64,000 bases of DNA from Haemaphysalis longicornis (GCA_013339765.2 CM023453.1:88562118-88626117), one strand, 5' to 3'. Shown: positions 1-9,988, numbered from the stretch's first letter. Notes: generated by a model from the sequence alone, not told the origin. Made by a program: numbers and translations.

Positions 1-555
1 GGGCGCGATGTCCAGGTCGTCTTCGAGCACAATTACGGCGGTGTGCTCGAGGCGCTCGAACACTTGCGTGAGGGCCCACTTGTAATGCCTCGCGATGCGG
101 TGGTAGCCTTCGATGTTAAATATCGCTGTGATTCCCTTGGTGAGCAGCGTCTGATCGGGCTGCTGTATGAAGGCGAACCCGTGCTCCTTCTGGTACTGCC
201 GCAGGAGCGCGCTGGTCTCGTTGTGGTAGCCGTCCTGACTGACGATCACAGGGAAGAGTTCCCGGGACGGCCGGTAGCTTATGATCTGATCTAGCGTGCG
301 CTTCACGGATACTCGGTCGCAGGCAAGCACTAGGGTGGCGATGACCTCTTTTCCGTTCCTCGAGGCACTGGCTGTCTGCTTCCACAGCTTGATTCGGTCG
401 AGAACTTCGTTATTGGAGCTGATCCGCGAGCGGACACTGGCCTCAGAGCGCATGAGTTCTTGGAGGCGGATCTGGCCAATCCGTAGGAATATGAGGCAGG
501 TGACGAATGTCCAGACGAGAGCGCCGGCCAGCAGCAGTCGGTGCAGGCGGTTCAT
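1..555 (-). CDS. MGAT1: MGAT1 N-terminal part: alpha-1,3-mannosyl-glycoprotein 2-beta-N-acetylglucosaminyltransferase (GnT-I), runs off the window
   Basis: GnT-I adds the first GlcNAc to Man5GlcNAc2 in the medial Golgi and so opens the hybrid/complex N-glycan pathway. The minus frame from the ATG at 555 is open for 185 codons to base 1. Seen: a short cytoplasmic tail (MNRLHR), one membrane anchor at residues 7-24 (LLLAGALVWTFVTCLIFL), a charged stem, then the start of the catalytic fold at 71-81 (VIATLVLACDR), a GYHRIARHYKWAL block near 150, and VLEDDLDIAP at the edge, whose EDD (178-180) is the metal/UDP-binding motif of family GT13. This order and spacing fit a type II Golgi enzyme; the family is about 445 residues, so roughly 40% is here. 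The ATG has A at -3. An upstream ATG at about 566 is out of frame. CCTCCCGCGCAG ending near 605 could be a splice acceptor just 5' of the start. No frame break is visible. Confidence 0.93.
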   Translation of the reverse strand, partial: MNRLHRLLLAGALVWTFVTCLIFLRIGQIRLQELMRSEASVRSRISSNNEVLDRIKLWKQTASASRNGKEVIATLVLACDRVSVKRTLDQIISYRPSRELFPVIVSQDGYHNETSALLRQYQKEHGFAFIQQPDQTLLTKGITAIFNIEGYHRIARHYKWALTQVFERLEHTAVIVLEDDLDIAP

Positions 556-1504
556 GATGAATGGACATTGAGCTCCGTGTTTTGTCCTGTGGTTGCACAG
601 CGTCCTGCGCGGGAGGACACGGCGCACCCAGCCCATTTGATCTGCCGTAGGGCTTGACGCTGTTTGGCTCAACGGCAGGCCGCTCACCTACTTCGCCAAC
701 TGCGAATGGGCTATAGGTACCACAGCACCTGACGTTGAAGTTACTGGAACGACGGCGCAGTAGTGCAACTTGGAAAAATGCGACATGGCGGAGTTACTTC
801 TTCTTCTTCTTCTTCTTTTTCTTCTTCTTCTTTTCTTCTCTTTTACGTTCCCACTTAGGAGGATTTGCCATGGCTTTAAATTGGCTAATTTCTTAAAAGA
901 ATGTACCTTTGAGTGGAAAAATGATGAAAGGAAGAAAAAAATATGTGTACAGTGCGTGGGCGCGGGGGACGACATGAAGGAAAGTGCAAATCGACACAGG
1001 AGTCTTCCGGTGGACATGATGGATTCGTGGAGGAGGGAGTAAATTTCTTTTCGTGCTTTGCCTCCTTTAGTCCCTCACCCTTGAGCAGTGGGAGTCCGCT
1101 CTGACCAGCTCGGCACCGGAGCAGCAACTCGCCATGGTGAAACGAGATCTGGAATCGGCGCGGGCTGGCGGCCTCCCGGACATGGGAGGCTGACCCCGTC
1201 CCCTTGGATTTCCCCTCAAGCTCGAATGAATGTTTTTCCCACCACCACCACCACCAAGGCTGCTAGCACTGCACGTAATACGCCATCGTCTTCTACCGCT
1301 GCTGTTGTGGTTTAACTGGTTTACTGATTGGAGAGGTTGGAAGCGAATGTGCTCCCGGCTACTCTCCATTTCACCAATACCGGGTCATAGAACCGGCTAT
1401 ACAAGTGCACCGTGCACAACAATTTCGTGAGCACTAATAGTTCTCTGTAAAATGTCCTCCTGGCTTGGTGATCACTGAGTCACGGTAAGAAGATAATACG
1501 TCAC
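556..1504. other. MGAT1 upstream flank and anonymous DNA with a CTT-rich tract
   Basis: Presumed 5' UTR, promoter or first-intron sequence of MGAT1, but no clear TATA box or start site is recognisable. A CTT/TTC-rich low-complexity tract occupies about 797-842; the leucine-rich and arginine/lysine-rich frames that cross it are products of the repeat. A short CCA run lies near 1240-1256. No coding exon seen. Confidence 0.5.
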
Positions 1505-2330
1505 CTAATACTTTGTCGCTGTTCCTGTAGAGGTAAAAAACACATTCAGGGCACGAACAATCTTATTTTGAAGCCCCGCATCAAGCCATGGTCCTAGTAG
1601 AGATTCTAAACACACCACATGACGGTTACCTAATGGGAGTTTGTTGAAACGTTCGCGTATTTGCCGTGAATATAACGGACAGTCTAGCATCACGTAGGAA
1701 AAATCTTCCTCGGGCGCTCCGCATGCGCAGGATGGTGAGTTTGCACAGTGAATTCGGAACAGAAACGACTTTGTATAAGCCACACAGAGTCGCATACGGT
1801 GAAGCAGACTTTCTACATTTCTGACAGCTCCACGTTCAAACGGAACTGTAAGGCTGGGTCCATTGCGTACAGCAATGACCGCTTCGTGTCTTCATCAAAC
1901 CACGCCTCTGCGAACCGTTGTTCACTTAGTTTCCGTATGATACTCCTTATATCATCAGCGAGGAGAGGAACGGTGAGCTCGTCGCCGTCGTCGTGCCCCT
2001 GTTTGGCGAGTCTGTCGGCTGTCTCATTTCCTTTTAGGCCGCTGTGGCTGGGTACCTATTGAAGTCTACGACATGCCCTTTGTCACGGGCTGTTTGCAGA
2101 TGTTCAGCAATCGTAACAGCCATTATTCGGTACCCGTTTCTGGCCTGAACAGTTGATAGGAGCAGAAGTGCTGGCTTAGAGTCTGAGCAGACAACCCAAC
2201 TAGCACTTTGCTGCCTTGTGGAAATAAACTTGACAGCCTCTACAATGGCACAGAGTTCAGCAGTTGTCGAGGATGTTCTGTGTGGCAATCGGAACATCTG
2301 CTCTACACCTAATGGGCGCCCTCAGAGGAG
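1505..2330 (-). pseudogene. Non-LTR retrotransposon fragment (RNase H domain and C-terminal zinc-knuckle-like tail), broken
   Basis: Three minus-strand frames join into the 3' part of a LINE polyprotein. At 2034-2297 an RNase H-like block reads TTAELCAIVEA followed by SWVVCSDSKPAL. The next frame (about 1815-2062) carries VPSHSGLKGNETADRLAKQ, the HxGxxGNExAD end of RNase H. The last frame (1505-1795) has a cysteine cluster CACGAPEED...LDCPLYSRQ, typical of the C-terminal tail of arthropod LINE ORF2. At least two frame breaks and one stop (near 1815) separate the pieces, and the reverse transcriptase half is absent, so this is a dead 5'-truncated copy. Clade cannot be fixed, but RNase H points to the I/R1-like group. 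Confidence 0.75.
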
Positions 2331-2379
2331 GATTGGCCGAGGCTCGGAGGGCTTACAGTCGTGGTTGCTGTTGTAGTTG

Positions 2380-2720
2380 TTGATGATGATAATGCAAGCC
2401 CTCAAAATATTTTATTCACTCACGAGGGAGATTGTCCAGGCGTAAGTAGTGAGTGCTTTTCGGGGGCCGCGTGAGTATCCCGTCGCCTTTTGGGGGTGTT
2501 CCCTCCCATGCTGCATTGCGCTGCTCAGAGGTGCTAATGCTGTCTGTCACCAAGGCTCGGCGTCTTGCATTCTAAACTTTTAGCGTCCTGGGTTTGTGGT
2601 GTTCCTTTGCACCTCCTTCGATGCCACGTAGGTATACCACGGCTCATACGATGCTTGGCAGACAGTGCGCAGAAATTCGGACTTCTGTAGCGGCTGCATC
2701 TTTTCGAATGGTGGTACACG
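2380..2720 (-). pseudogene. Probable LINE 3' end
   Basis: On the minus strand a short frame reads EQRNAAWEGTPPKGDGIL, ending at a stop, then AATAAAATATTTT and a GAT/CAA-rich tail. The composition resembles the C-terminus and 3' UTR of tick LINEs elsewhere in the window, but no diagnostic domain is present. Confidence 0.3.
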
Positions 2721-2908
2721 GTAAAGTAATTGCGCTTTTATTGTCTTTTGTGCTATGGTCCAACGACAGCTCGTTCTAAAAAATAGGGCGACAAGAAAGG
2801 GGGTGGAAGGTACGCACTGAAGCTACACCTTTGTATGCTGATGAACTCCAAATGAGTTCCAAATATCCCCAGTCCGCTTCTTTTTTACTTTCTGTATCAA
2901 TAAAGCAT

Positions 2909-3045
2909 TCACTCACTCACTCACTCACTCACTCACTCACTCACTCACTCACTCACTCACTCACTCACTCACTCACTCACTCACTCACTCACTCACTCAC
3001 TCACTCACTCACTCACTCACTCACTCACTCACTCACTCACTCACT
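2909..3045. repeat. (CACT)n microsatellite
   Basis: About 34 uninterrupted copies of a CACT/TCAC tetranucleotide. It directly follows AATAAAGCATT at 2899-2909 on the plus strand, which looks like the 3' end of a transcript or LINE, and is followed by a short GGAA run that is the 3' tail of the minus-strand LINE at 3097. The Leu/Thr/His/Ser frames across it are not genes. Confidence 0.97.
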
Positions 3046-3096
3046 GGGCTTGGAAGGAAGGAAGGAAGGAAGTAAACTTTATTTTCCTGAGCACCC

Positions 3097-5215
3097 TTAG
3101 TCCAGGGCGCCGTCTTGGGAAGCCGTGGCCATGGCTTCCTCCGCTCTGGACGTCAGCAGGAGCTGTGTCGCAGCGCTGGGGTCAGCCAGACTTGCCTCCC
3201 AGGATGCTAGAGTTGGATTCGGGATGGGGGTCAACTTTGGATGACGATCACAGGCCCATATTGTGTGGAATATGTTTGGGTAACCTCCGCAGAACGAGCA
3301 AGTAGGGGTGCCGGGTAAATTTCGAAAGCGATGTGTGAGATGTTCAGTGGGTAATGTCTTTGTCTGAATCTGTCGGAGGAGGACGGACTGCCGCCTTGTG
3401 AGTGTACGATGGGGGGAGGGATGTACCTTGCGCTGCGCGCGAAAAGACTCGAGGTATTCGCGCGGGCTAAAAGACGGCTGTGCATCACTTAAGGACGGCT
3501 GTGTACCGCTTAAGGTTGACGAGAGCTGGTCAGCTGCCCGGTAAATAGTTGCTCGGGCGAGCGTATGTGCCCGCTCATTTCCTGCCAAACCCTCGTGCCC
3601 AGGAGTCCTAATGTGGAACGTGTACGGTTTGTAGTCGAGCGCGTCTTTGATGAGGCGGGCTGTGCGGTGGTGCAGATCATTTCTGATCAATTGTCTGCAG
3701 GCGGCTTGCGAATCGGTGACGATGATGATGGGTGTTTGCGGACGAACTATATGGGTGGTAGCGGCGTATATGGCTCGTGCAATAGATCGAGTTTCTAGGT
3801 CGTCTATATCATGTACATCTGGTTGAAGCGTGACTTGTTCGTAGTTGAGGGGTCCGGCGACAGCCGTGATGCCTCCCTCATCTTCCCCAAGATGTGCGTC
3901 AACGTAGTAAACGTGCTTGACGGGGCCGAGGCACTGCAGCGTTTTCGAGAGGACGTTGGTCCTGATGTGGCGCCGTTCAGCGTGCCGGTCGGGGCCCATG
4001 TTCTTTGGCAGGGGAGCGATGGTGATGCGTGCTCGGTATTCAAGGGAGATGCATCTTTTTTCCTGCAATGCGGATGATGGTAGGTCCGCAGAGTATCCAA
4101 GATCCTGCAGGATGGCCCTGCCTTGGTCGGTGCTATGGAGTCGGTGGAACTGTCCTAGGCGCTGCGCACTTAGGAGCTCCTCCAGTGTGTTGGTGACTCC
4201 GGTGGCCTGGAGCGCTTGCGTCGATGTATATTGCGGCACTCCTAGTGCTTGTTTTAAGGCCTTCCTTCGAACTAAATTTATGCGTTCGAGTTCCGTCTTC
4301 GTGGGATTTTGATATGGGAGGTGATACAATATACGGGAGTCGATGAGCGCTGCGCTGATTCGCACAAGGTCGGCCTCTCGCATTCCCCTGTGCCGACTGG
4401 CTATGCGGCGTAGCATATGTATCACCTGTGTCCCTTGATCTAGCAGCTTCCGTATGGTCATAGTTGCTTTGGCATTACTCTGGATTGTGAGACCGAGAAC
4501 CCTGATGTGAGAGCGTTGGGGAATTGGTCTGCCTTCTATGGTGATGTGCAGTTCTTGTTTCTGATGCGCCGTGTGCTTCGTGACCACCAAGAATTCGGAT
4601 TTCTCGGGTGAGCAAGAGAGGCCGCCCCGGGTCGCGTATCTTGCGGTTGCATCAGCAGCTTCTTGCAGCGCCTGCTCTATTTCAGCCGGGGATCCTTCCT
4701 TGGTCCATATTGTTATGTCGTCCGCATAAATGGCATGTTTAACGCCAGGTATGCGGGCGAGCATTTTGGGCAGATCCTTCATGGCAAGATTGAAAAGCGT
4801 TGGAGACAAGATGGAGCCCTGCGGTGTGCCTCTGTTTGGGGGTTTTGGATACTCAATTCATAAGGTCCGACGGTGAGCGTTATGCTGTGGTCTCGAAGAA
4901 AATCTCTAATGTAATTGTACATTTTCTGGCCACAATTCATGCTTTCTAGATTCTGTAGGATGAGGTCATGTGTGACATTATCAAAAGCTTTACATAGGTC
5001 TAATGCCAGTATTGCCCGCATCTGCGCTGAGCTAGGGTCATCCAGGATGTCCTCTTTGAGCTGCAGGAGACAGTCTTGTGTAGATATAGATTTCCGATAA
5101 CCAATTAGTGTGCGAGGGAAGGCTTTTGTGCATTCTATATGTCTGTGGAGCCAGTCTATGGCTTGGAGACGTGCATAATATCGTAATTCTGCGGATGAAT
5201 TTACGCTCCCTGGGG
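3097..5215 (-). pseudogene. Non-LTR retrotransposon ORF2 (reverse transcriptase + RNase H), 5'-truncated and frameshifted
   Basis: The minus strand encodes most of a LINE polyprotein. The upstream frame (to about 5021) has ALDLCKAFDNVTHDLI, the RT motif with the first catalytic Asp. The main frame, open from about 4848 to 3097, starts in NRGTPQGSILSPTLFN and continues with the YADDITIW catalytic motif, then an RNase H domain (VYYVDAHLGEDEGG, VTDSQAACR, HIRTPGHEGLAGNERA) and a C-terminal CX2CX7HX4C knuckle (CSFCGG...HTIWAC). The two frames are offset at a run of C and A near 4845, so one small indel breaks the ORF; upstream of 5021 the match decays (about 5040-5215). The 3' side ends at 3055-3096 in AATAAA plus a TTCC-type tail. 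No endonuclease domain or ORF1 is left. RT followed by RNase H fits the I/R1/LOA-like LINEs. Confidence 0.88.
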
Positions 5216-5333
5216 ATCTTTAACGGGCGCCGAAACCTTGACACACGGGAGTTCTATATTTTCGACTTCATTGAAAAACGGCCGCCACGGCCAGCATCAA
5301 ACCCGCTTTCCTTGGCTCAGCACAACGCCTTAA
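5212..5333 (-). repeat. Ruka-like SINE fragment, diverged
   Basis: Minus-strand match to the SINE seen intact at 42.3 and 48.6 kb: the tRNA-like head (AGCACAACGCCTTA on the plus strand), the GGCGAAAA-like middle and the GGGGATCTTTAACG element near 5216 are recognisable in order. It abuts the decayed 5' end of the LINE at 3097-5215, so it probably lies at or near the truncation point. Confidence 0.65.
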
Positions 5334-5355
5334 CACCGGGCCTCCCGGCGGTTTC

Positions 5356-5515
5356 GAAGGCGATAGTCTTTCTTGGGCTGCTCTTAAACCCGAGAAGTTT
5401 GGACTGGCTGCCTGGCTGCCTGCCTGCTTGCTTGCCTCTCGATTCAACCATCCGGTCAAAAGTTAAAAGAATTATTGAACGAGAAGTTTATATAGCCAAA
5501 ACTTTTCCGAAGCTA
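5356..5515 (+). repeat. Dispersed repeat D, copy 1, with CTGC/CTTGC run
   Basis: Shares an ordered block with 63458-63620: CGATAGTCTTTCTTGGGCTG, then AAACC-GAGAA-TTTGG, a tetranucleotide run (CTGC/CTTGC here, CTGT there) and CTCGATTCA-CCA-CCGG. The run expanded independently in the two copies. Family unknown. Confidence 0.7.
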
Positions 5516-5912
5516 AAAATTTGGAAACGCACTTCATGTTTATTTATTCAAAGTACGTTACAGGCCTCGCAGAACATTGTGTAAGGAGGTACTTGTAGAG
5601 GAAATTTTAGCAGCAGAAGTTACCAAAGCACCAAAAGCACCAAAAGAAGCACCAAAACCTAAGCAGCATTGTTCAGAAATATTGTTCAACATTGTTCACG
5701 AAAACATTAGGTGTATTGGAGCAAAACGTCAATGCATAAGTGTTACCCGTAGTGTGCTTTTATTGAATATAAATGTGTGCTTGGTATATGCGATGGCACA
5801 TAAGAAATGCGGGTTGAAAAAAAAAAAACAGAATTACACCATCTTCCCGTGGGGAACCCTGATGAGGATGCGAAGCATCATGGGGGTTCCGTGTGGTTCC
5901 ATTGTGTTGCCG
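5516..5912. other. Anonymous DNA; dispersed-repeat-like block at 5800-5900
   Basis: AT-rich, with an ACCAAAAGC-type short repeat at 5620-5660 and an A12 tract at 5818. The segment 5840-5900 (TTCCCGTGGGGAACCCTGATG and a GATGC-GAA-GCATC mini-hairpin) resembles a sequence I recall as common in tick genomic data; no coding content. Confidence 0.35.
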
Positions 5913-6190
5913 TTATGTTGAGTGATCTCGGTTTAGTAGCGCCAGAGGGAATTCCACGTCCGGGTCCACACCGGTGGCAAAGGCACGCAAGTACTGTTGT
6001 GTTACGGTGAGTAGGTGGTGGTGCTCGAGGCACCGAAACTCGCCCATCATGTTCTTGTCGATGTTGTCGTCTCTGTGGTAGAATCGGTAGTGTCCGTCAG
6101 CGTTGGTGAGGTAAAGGTTGTTGACGTTGGTGCACCGGCTGAGGAGCAACGTACACGCCCTTGTCTTCGCAGCTTTGTCCTTCTCCTTCT
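5913..6190 (-). CDS. Uncharacterised open frame (possible exon or relic of a multicopy gene)
   Basis: The minus frame stays open from a lysine-rich stretch (KKKKEKEKDKAAKTRACT, around 6150-6205) through SRCTNVNNLYLTNADGHYRF and GEFRCLEHHHLL to a stop at 5913. Residue composition is protein-like (balanced, many aromatic and charged residues) and unlike the low-complexity frames nearby. I do not recognise a domain. It could be an exon, a retrocopied gene fragment or part of an unknown transposon. No clear splice signals or Kozak start were found. Confidence 0.3.
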
Positions 6191-6299
6191 CCTTCTTCTT
6201 CTTCAGAGCGGTTCCCCTACGAGGAAAGATGACGACGGTGGTTGAACGCGAAGATATCTGTGATGGGATTCTTTGGTTGGGCCAGTCCCTAGGGACATC

Positions 6300-6420
6300 A
6301 TGCCACAGTCATCATCAGAGGCGCTGCGGACGGGGGGCACGGACGCGGGGGACATTCCCCCCCCCCCCCCGAGCAAGAGACGGTAAACATCCCCTCTAAA
6401 GTTTTCAGTTCGTCGTTTCC
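6300..6420. repeat. Poly-C tract and GC-rich dispersed repeat
   Basis: GGACGGGGGGCACGG...GGGGACATT followed by C14 at 6356-6370 and GAGCAAGAGA. A related arrangement (GGACGCCGGACATAGCCCCGAACAAGAGATG) lies at 6657-6690, so this is probably two copies of one short repeat. Confidence 0.45.
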
Positions 6421-6530
6421 GTTGACGTTCAGGCTTCGCGTGCCTTCGTTGTATCAAGTAGCTTCTTGACGTCGTTTTGAATGAGTCAAGGACAGAAGGC
6501 GCGTTCGATAGCACTTGCTCCTGTCCTCAG

Positions 6531-6606
6531 TTTTGTAGCGCAGTGGGAAGAGCACTGCGTACCTACAGTGTTCGGCCAAGAGAGTCGTGGTATACGAACC
6601 CGGGCG
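6531..6606 (+). repeat. tRNA-like (Pol III) relic
   Basis: TAGCGCAGTGGG (6536-6547) fits the Pol III A box consensus TRGCNNAGYNGG completely, and TACGAACCCGGG about 50 bases later sits where the B box (GGTTCRANNCC) should be but is degenerate. The cloverleaf cannot be closed, so a tRNA-derived SINE head or tRNA pseudogene is more likely than a functional tRNA. Confidence 0.4.
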
Positions 6607-6623
6607 CCGCTAACTATTTCTTT

Positions 6624-7030
6624 TTATATGTAGTGTAGGGGGAGAGGTGCGGACAACGGACGGACGCCGGACATAGCCCCGAACAAGAGATGCTTTGCAT
6701 CTAATTTTTTGACCCGAAAATAAAAGAGCTCGCTCGAGCCTAGACCTCGTGGCACTGTTCCAAGTTCAATAGAACGCGGGAACATTGAATTGACTTTAGC
6801 AAACCTGTTCCGTGTGTATTCTGGGAGGATCTCAAGGGAGGAGAGGATCATGGTAGGGGGGGGGGGGGGAAACGAGAAGAGAGGCAGTTTGGGTGGCAGA
6901 GGCGGCAGAAGGCTATCGTCTTTCATCGACATTTTCAGCGAAGGGAGCAGATACGCGGTCAATGTTTTGGGTATGCGCAACTTTTGTTCCGTTTTCATCG
7001 ATGTTCTAGTCAATGCCAATCAATAGAGTT
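6624..7030. other. Anonymous DNA with G12 tract; no gene seen
   Basis: A G-run at 6857-6868 splits weak proline-rich and glycine-rich frames on the two strands. Neither shows a domain or splice signals. Confidence 0.4.
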
Positions 7031-7039
7031 ATCATTATG

Positions 7040-7560
7040 ACATTTATTTTTTTATTATTACAGGTTCCCACAGCGCCCGTAGGGCATTATTGTGTGTGTG
7101 GGGGGGGGGGGGGGTTAATTTCGAACAGTATACAGTACATAAATGTGTCAGTGCACGACAAATAGCAATGAAACGCCTATTTGAACAGCAATACATGAGT
7201 AAAATATCTGGAAAAAAAATTATACAGCATGCTCGATAGCCTCAGCAAAATTCGTGGCAAGAAACACTTCATTTCGGAGTTTATTCCAGTCGCTAATAGT
7301 GTTAGAAAAAAATGGATGGTTGAACACATTAATGGGACATTGGTAGTCTCTAATATTTCTTGAATTGTCTCTGCGTGCGGATACATATTGTCGCTGTCTT
7401 AAATCGAAATCTGTATCTATTGCAGGTTGGGTTATTATAAATGTTGTGTAGAAATTCCAACGTTAGTAGTTTTCTTCACTTATGCAACGACTTCCATCCA
7501 AGACTGTTTATAATTTGTGAGCTCCTGACATTAAAATTATAATTACTGGCTACAAATCAA
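7040..7560 (-). pseudogene. Non-LTR retrotransposon 3' end (CR1/RTE-type RT C-terminus), broken
   Basis: Minus strand, about 7225-7430: QRQYVSARRDNSRNIRDY and then FFSNTISDWNKLRNEV, ending in a stop. The SARRDNSRNIRDY and FFxxTIxDWNxLPxEV blocks are the hallmark C-terminal tail of CR1-like LINE reverse transcriptases. Just upstream (7440-7560) another frame has VRSSQIINSLGWKSLHK and, after a stop, RKLLTLEFLHNIYNN, the segment that normally precedes it; one frameshift separates the two. The 3' end contains TAATAATAAA-type sequence near 7050-7070. No RNase H is present, so this is a different family from the LINEs at 1.5 and 3.1 kb. Confidence 0.72.
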
Positions 7561-7679
7561 GCAGCTCGGAACTCTCTCTAGTTTTTCTTGTATGGGTTAT
7601 CATTATGGTATTTTTGTTGCGGTGCTTCCGTGTATGATTCTTTCTTAATACTTATTATATTTTCTAAGCATTTTGGTTT

Positions 7680-7862
7680 ATATGCTCTTTTTGAGCGCTG
7701 AATGTATGTACAAAATGTGGTTTGCTTTCATGTGCATGCTTGTATTTTACTTGTCTCCTAAATCCACTCCCCTCTATAATGCTGTACGCCCTGGTGTACA
7801 ATAATAATAAATAAATAAATAAATAATAAAATAAATAAAAATAATAAATAAATAAATAAATA
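7680..7862 (+). repeat. LINE 3' UTR ending in an (AATA)n tail
   Basis: Plus-strand TGTATGTACAAAATGTGG ... CTGTACGCCCTGGTGTACAA followed by an AATA/AATAA run from 7799 to 7861. A short conserved 3' UTR ending in repeated AATA is typical of arthropod CR1-like LINE ends. The RT part is missing. Confidence 0.5.
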
Positions 7863-9285
7863 GAGTCGATGGGTTGTAACTTTCGAAAGAACACCTTTTA
7901 TTCATTCTTACATGCATACTACTTTTTTGCTAGAAGACATTCATTGAAAGCTAGAGCTGGTGATATCATAGGGAGATGAGAAATACAGTAAAGAAGAAAA
8001 TAAAGCCGCACCACAAGCACCACAACGAAAAAACAATAAATCGCAGGTGTCGCAACACCGGAAATGTTGCTCAGGTAGCTTAGAGAAAAGTCGCGAGAAA
8101 AGTCTAAAGAAACTTATCCAGCCCGTAGTCCCGTAGAAAAGTCACAAAAAGTCTTGTCCCTGTTAAGTTGGCTTAAGACGCTGTTGTCACTGTCGATTTT
8201 GCTTAAGTTGGCAAGAGCCACGTGCAGATGAAACTTGTCAATGGTTTGAATGACGCCGTTTTGAGTGCAATGTATTAAAAATATCTAGGGCAGGCGCCAA
8301 CATCTTCGTAACCCGTCTAGCCACTTTTGACATACCATAAGTTGACCTTGCCCCCCGCCCATTTGAGAGCCACTGCCTTAATCCTACTCGGAACTTCGGA
8401 ACAGGGGTTTTCTTACTACCGTGCCTTCAACCCCGAGAAAGTTGCAAGCAAAGGTATCCGACGAATAAATTTCTGCAGAACCTCTTACCTTCTGCTTGGA
8501 AATGCACTCGGTCATGTAAACCGGTATCACTTATGTGATACGTAGAAGAGCTTTGGTCGCCTTCCGTGGAATCAATTGCCGGGAATACTGTCCTAGGGTC
8601 GTCCTAAGAACGCCCTCCTAAGAAGATTGGTAGCGCACGGAAATGATTGCATGCTACCACGCCGCCCAGCCCACCTTTAATATGTGCTGGGGATTTCCAA
8701 CTGCTTTGGAATCACCCCATAAACAAAGACGATGCCATGTCGCTACACGGTCGCGGCAACTCATTTCACCAGCTGCTTTCAATGCAGAGGAAACCTGCCT
8801 GACCGATAGCACTCGAGAATAACACGATTGTAAATGGAACAGAAATTTTGAGCACGAAGCATTCACAAAACAGGAATCCTTATCCGTGGCGTCGTCGTGC
8901 ACATTAGAGGAACGTCCACTTGGCCTCAGACGCCTGCAAATGTTTCTGGCAAGCAGCATGGAAATGCATTATGCATTCGAAGGAACTGAGGAGCGCCAGT
9001 AGGGCAGCCAATGCTGCTGCAAACAGCCGCGTAATTCTATCCGGCGTGTAATCTTGCGCATCTTCGCCGATATCTTGCTCACTGTGAATTCTGTTTCCCC
9101 GAAATGGGCGCTCCATTCGAAGGCGTTGTTTTGGAAGTTGAGAAAGCAAGAGCAACGCTCGGAGTTGGACAGGCGTAGTCGCGTATAACTTCGACGCGGG
9201 CTGTTTTTTTTTCTTTATTAAATTGGCGGCGAAGTTTTAAAGTCAGGTGACTGCCCCTAAGCTAGCAGCTTTGGAGAGCCGCCCG
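7863..9285. other. Anonymous DNA, no gene seen
   Basis: About 1.4 kb without recognisable domain, repeat pair or RNA motif. Frames at 8327-8545 and 8654-8959 have unremarkable composition and no splice or start context worth defending. Confidence 0.4.
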
Positions 9286-9988
9286 TATACAGGGTGGTGC
9301 GACGATAATTGGAACACTTTAAAAAAAATTTTACTGAGCGAACCGCTGCTCTGTTCGCGCTCAAAACTTCAGACGAAGGTCGCATTCTATGGTCTATTTT
9401 GTTTGAAACTGGGAACAACGACGGTACTCACCTGTTTATTCTGAAAATAAATAAAAACGATTTTCGGCTATGGGAAAATGGCGGCCGATTTGGGCGTGCG
9501 AGCCAACGCAAGTTGATGTTGGAACGACGGAGCCACCTGGGGTATGCAGAGCGAAACGCACGTTTGGGATTCATGGTAGGAATGAGCCAATTGGTTAGCA
9601 GACGATCATAAAATGTGAAACCGGGTTTTCTGATCGTCTGCTAGCTCATTCCTAGGTGCATTTTCTGATCGTCTGCTGCACCATTTGGCTCCTTCCTAGC
9701 CATAAATCATAAACGTGCGTTTCGCTCTGCATACCCCAGGTGGCACCGTCGTTCCAACATCAACTTGCGCTGGCTCGCAAGTCCAAATCAAGCCGCCATT
9801 TTCCCACAGGCGAAAATCGTTTTTATTTATTTTCAGAATAAACAGGTGAGTACCGTCGTTGTTCCCGGTGTCAAACAAAATAGACCATAGAATCCGACCT
9901 TCGTGTGAAGTTTGACCGCGAATAGTGCGGTGGTTCGTTCAAGGAAATTTTTTAAAGTGTTCCAATTATCGTCACACCACCCTGTATA
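9286..9988. mobile_element. Foldback / long-TIR miniature DNA transposon (0.7 kb, nearly all inverted repeat)
   Basis: The left arm (about 9288-9633) and right arm (about 9641-9986) are near-identical reverse complements. Both ends read TATACAGGGTGGTG-GACGATA, so the element is flanked by TA (or TATA). Within the arms the blocks GGAACACTTTAAA, GGAACAACGACGGTACTCACC, AAATAAATAAAAACGATTTTCG and CACCTGGGGTATGCAGAGCG are shared with only scattered mismatches. The same peptide therefore appears on opposite strands; this is arm identity, not evidence for a gene. TA flanks plus ends beginning CAGGGTGG suggest a Tc1/mariner-type activity in trans, as inference. No transposase is encoded. Confidence 0.92.

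Noticed and set aside
43..294. Plus-strand open frame of 83 codons at the left edge
   Set aside because: It is antisense to the MGAT1 exon; the minus frame has clear family motifs.
770..1042. Leucine/phenylalanine-rich frame and its Arg/Lys-rich antisense
   Set aside because: Both are translations of a CTT/TTC low-complexity tract.
2831..3100. 89-codon Leu-Thr-His-Ser repeat frame
   Set aside because: Product of the (CACT)n microsatellite.
5855..5885. CTGATGAG followed by a GATGC-GAA-GCATC hairpin as a hammerhead
   Set aside because: The GAAA after stem II is missing and GAA lies in the loop, so the core cannot form.
9696..9878. Same peptide on both arms of the foldback element as a conserved gene
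   Set aside because: The shared translation follows from arm-to-arm DNA identity; the frames have no common start or domain.
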